Assembly (NCBI GenBank): GCA_902768325.1
Contig: CACXKY010000004.1
Coordinates: 1-42,000, forward strand
From: Fibrobacter succinogenes
GTDB lineage: Bacteria > Fibrobacterota > Fibrobacteria > Fibrobacterales > Fibrobacteraceae
DNA: 42,000 nucleotides
Direction: 5' to 3'
Every line of letters starts with the position of its first letter. Position 1 is the first letter of the stretch. A program made the translations under genes and the position numbers. Positions 39,901 to 42,000 of the stretch are shown in pieces. The notes beneath the pieces were generated by a model. That model ran no database searches. It saw nothing but the letters and a program-made list of their open reading frames with translations, and was not told the DNA's origin.

Positions 39901-41871
39901 CTAAAATTCCGCCTTCGCGAGCACGCTGAAACTGCGCCCTTTTTCGGGCATCACGGATTTAAGGCGCGACAGGTGATTGCGGATATCTTCGTCAAGCAGG
40001 TTGTCGGCTCGGAAAACGAGGCTGTAATGCGCCAAGGCGAGCGTCCAGCGGATTTCGAGAATTGCACCGAACGTGACATAGCCAGGGGTCGTTTCTTCAT
40101 AGCGGTCAACGAAATTTTGTGCAAGCGCGAAATCGGCATAAACAGACGGGCTCATATGCGGCCAGAGGTAGCCAAGCTCGCCGTGGAACTTGAACGGCGG
40201 AATCTGCGGCATATCTCCCCAGTCTCTGTCGCGGAACACCCCACGCACGTAGCTTGCCGAACCGGAGGCACGGAGGCCCTGCTCGGCCACGGTCTCCACC
40301 GTTCCGCTCGCCCCCACGAGCAGGGCCTCGTCGCCCCGCACGCGGTACACCGGCAGCAGTTGCGACCAGTTGGTATCGCCGGTCGCGCGCGGGGCGAGGT
40401 GGTTCAAGAACCACGTGCCGTGCGCAGACGCCCGCCAACAGAGCACCTCCCCGTAATCGCGGTACTCCAGTTCCGCTCCGTAACCGCTTTCGGCGTCCAG
40501 CTTGTGGTAACCGCGTTCGTACGTATACGCCGCGAGGTGCGGGCCCTGGTTATACAGTTCCTCGATCGTCGGGGCCCGCGTCGTCCGGAAAACATCTAGC
40601 GTCAAGAACTTGCCCGCCCCGACGCGCTGCGAGAACTCCACGTCCGCCGCCCACAAAGCAAAATTGCGGTCCTCGATAGATTCCTTATCCGCGACTACGC
40701 TTTCGCGCGGGCGGAAGAACGCCCCTCCGGCCCGCCCCGAAAAAGTCATCTCCATACCGCGCCACCCGCCCGCACTCGCGACCGCGAACATCGAAACGCC
40801 ATACGAGCGCGTTGGCGGCGTGAATACGTAACCGCCCATCTCCACCGATCGCCGGTCCACGTCGGCACCCAAACGCACGCCAAAAAGGGGGCCGAGATTC
40901 GCCATTACCTTTTCCAAACGGAATCCCTCCTGATTCACGGCGAACTCAGCCCCCACGGCTTCTCCTTCATATTCCTTGTGATGGTAGCGGTTTATACGCA
41001 CCGTCACGTCTAACGTATCTTGCGGCGCCCCCGTGGGCAGGTACAGCCCACGCAACGTCAAGTCGCATTTCCACAAACCGATATCCACCCCGTTCGGGTG
41101 GCCGCCAATAAAACCGCCCGGGATGCCGTAATCGCTTTCGAACCACCGGTAAGACGCCCCCACGCGAAAACGCCCGAGCCCGTAGGCGGCCCCCACCGCA
41201 CCGCTCCCGTTCTCGACATCCGTATTTTTGAGCTTGCCGCCAGGCGTATCCATATCGCCCATGCGCCGCCCCGAAAGTTCGCCCTTTACCGAGAGCCCCG
41301 CCGCATACGCATGCGCCCCCGCGGCCGCCGCATAACCCGGTTGCCCGCTCTCGGCATACCAAGACACATAACCGTGGAACAGCGAATCGCTGAACGGGAT
41401 ATCGCCACGTTCCACCTGCACCACGCCACCCGCAGCCGCATACGAATGCAACAAAACACGCGGCCCACGCAACACGCGCAACCGCTGCGCCGTCAAAACA
41501 TCCGAAGCCACGGCATGGTCGGGCGATGTCGCGCTCATATCACCGCTGAAAGCGCCGTCTTCCGTCACTTCCACATGGCTCCCCGACAGTCCCTTGATTA
41601 CCGGCCGTGCTGCCGCAGGCCCCATCGAACTTATCGCCACGTCGGGCTCGTTCCGCACCGTCTCCGCAATCGTCGTCGAAACCTCGCGTTCGAGCCGCGC
41701 GCCTTTCAAAACATCATCTTCGCGCAAACCGTCAAGCAACGCCTGCGAAGGCTCTTCTGCCTCGACCGTCGTACTCCCCAAATCCTGTACAAAATCTTCC
41801 GCCCAAACCAAAACAGGGAAGCCCCCGAGAAGTAGGCTCCCCAACGCTACCCCTAAAAGGCTAGTCTTCAT
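39901..41871 (-). CDS. TonB-dependent receptor, ZnuD-like
   Basis: This 656-residue outer membrane receptor has a signal peptide (MKTSLLGVALGSLLLGGFPVL) and a plug. Plug motifs include VIKGLSGSHVEVTEDG, SPDHAVASDVLTAQRLRVLRGPRVLL and AAAGGVVQVERG. The segment SPDHA and DYGIPGG followed by GGHPNGVDIG are typical of the ZnuD family, which imports zinc or haem. A barrel follows, ending SFSVLAKAEF with a terminal Phe. The start overlaps by 11 bases the stop of an upstream His-rich protein, supporting a metal role. No riboswitch or Zur box was recognised. Substrate is inferred and could be another metal complex. Confidence 0.85.
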   Translation of the reverse strand: MKTSLLGVALGSLLLGGFPVLVWAEDFVQDLGSTTVEAEEPSQALLDGLREDDVLKGARLEREVSTTIAETVRNEPDVAISSMGPAAARPVIKGLSGSHVEVTEDGAFSGDMSATSPDHAVASDVLTAQRLRVLRGPRVLLHSYAAAGGVVQVERGDIPFSDSLFHGYVSWYAESGQPGYAAAAGAHAYAAGLSVKGELSGRRMGDMDTPGGKLKNTDVENGSGAVGAAYGLGRFRVGASYRWFESDYGIPGGFIGGHPNGVDIGLWKCDLTLRGLYLPTGAPQDTLDVTVRINRYHHKEYEGEAVGAEFAVNQEGFRLEKVMANLGPLFGVRLGADVDRRSVEMGGYVFTPPTRSYGVSMFAVASAGGWRGMEMTFSGRAGGAFFRPRESVVADKESIEDRNFALWAADVEFSQRVGAGKFLTLDVFRTTRAPTIEELYNQGPHLAAYTYERGYHKLDAESGYGAELEYRDYGEVLCWRASAHGTWFLNHLAPRATGDTNWSQLLPVYRVRGDEALLVGASGTVETVAEQGLRASGSASYVRGVFRDRDWGDMPQIPPFKFHGELGYLWPHMSPSVYADFALAQNFVDRYEETTPGYVTFGAILEIRWTLALAHYSLVFRADNLLDEDIRNHLSRLKSVMPEKGRSFSVLAKAEF

Positions 41872-42000
41872 CTTCGTCTTCCTGGAAGGGGCATTCTTCC
41901 GCCTTCAAGGCCTTGTCCACCACGACGCGGATTTCGGGCGTACGTGCATCGGCATGGTCATGGTGTTTCACCTTCAACGTCAATGTCGTCTCGCCTTCCT
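41861..42000 (-). CDS. C-terminal end of a His-rich protein (partial)
   Basis: The last 45 codons read through to the window edge and end at a TAG (complement of 41861-41863). The tail has LKVKHHDHADARTPEIRVVV, an EECPF and an acidic end FQEDEDED. His clusters like HHDH often bind zinc or other metals. Its stop overlaps the TonB receptor start by 11 bases, so the pair is probably one operon. Confidence 0.6.
   Translation of the reverse strand, partial: EGETTLTLKVKHHDHADARTPEIRVVVDKALKAEECPFQEDEDED

Overview
The window reads as a chromosomal segment of a Fibrobacter-type bacterium (phylum Fibrobacterota). Three things support this: lipoproteins that begin with a Cys-Gly-Asp-Asp-Ser-Ser-Ser-Ser tail and long serine linkers, PorV-like and sorting-domain proteins typical of type IX secretion, and Bacteroidetes/FCB-like promoter boxes (TAnnTTTG). 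The species cannot be fixed from this sequence alone. Gene density is high, with no gap above about 240 bases, and there is no sign of phage, insertion sequence, CRISPR array, tRNA or rRNA.

Bases 1-7600: end of an unknown gene, a TrmB-like tRNA methyltransferase, an unknown lipoprotein on the minus strand, then hisE-hisG. A tightly packed run follows: EAL/HDOD signalling protein, recR, engB, and an MlaE/MlaF-type ABC transporter pair.

Bases 7600-17600: pyrC, plsC, RNase R and an RgpF-like surface polysaccharide protein. The minus strand carries the classical rpmH-rnpA-yidD-yidC cluster. Next come a degenerate GGDEF membrane protein, a DivIVA-like protein and YggU.

Bases 17600-24900: a minus-strand operon of a secreted triple-FKBP protein, a DUF1538 membrane protein and two P-II-like proteins. 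A membrane-anchored protein and an unusual PorV-like barrel interrupted by a beta-propeller follow on the plus strand, then rsmG.

Bases 24900-33500: an envelope protein, a candidate small RNA, a small membrane protein with queH, a small lipoprotein, a YgiQ radical-SAM protein, a GLUG-repeat protein with a type IX-like C-terminus, and prmA.

Bases 33500-42000: the most interesting region. A cobalamin riboswitch controls a TonB-dependent receptor (BtuB-like) and a beta-propeller lipoprotein. This resembles the BtuB/BtuG vitamin B12 capture pairs of Bacteroides. Beside it, divergently transcribed, is a Fic protein whose catalytic histidine is serine. An RhlE-type helicase follows, then a ZnuD-like TonB receptor coupled to the end of a His-rich protein.

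Two window-wide patterns emerge. Several genes carry a TAnnTTTG-like box only 4-5 bases before the start codon, which suggests leaderless mRNAs. Three intergenic spots hold degenerate 7-base tandem repeats.
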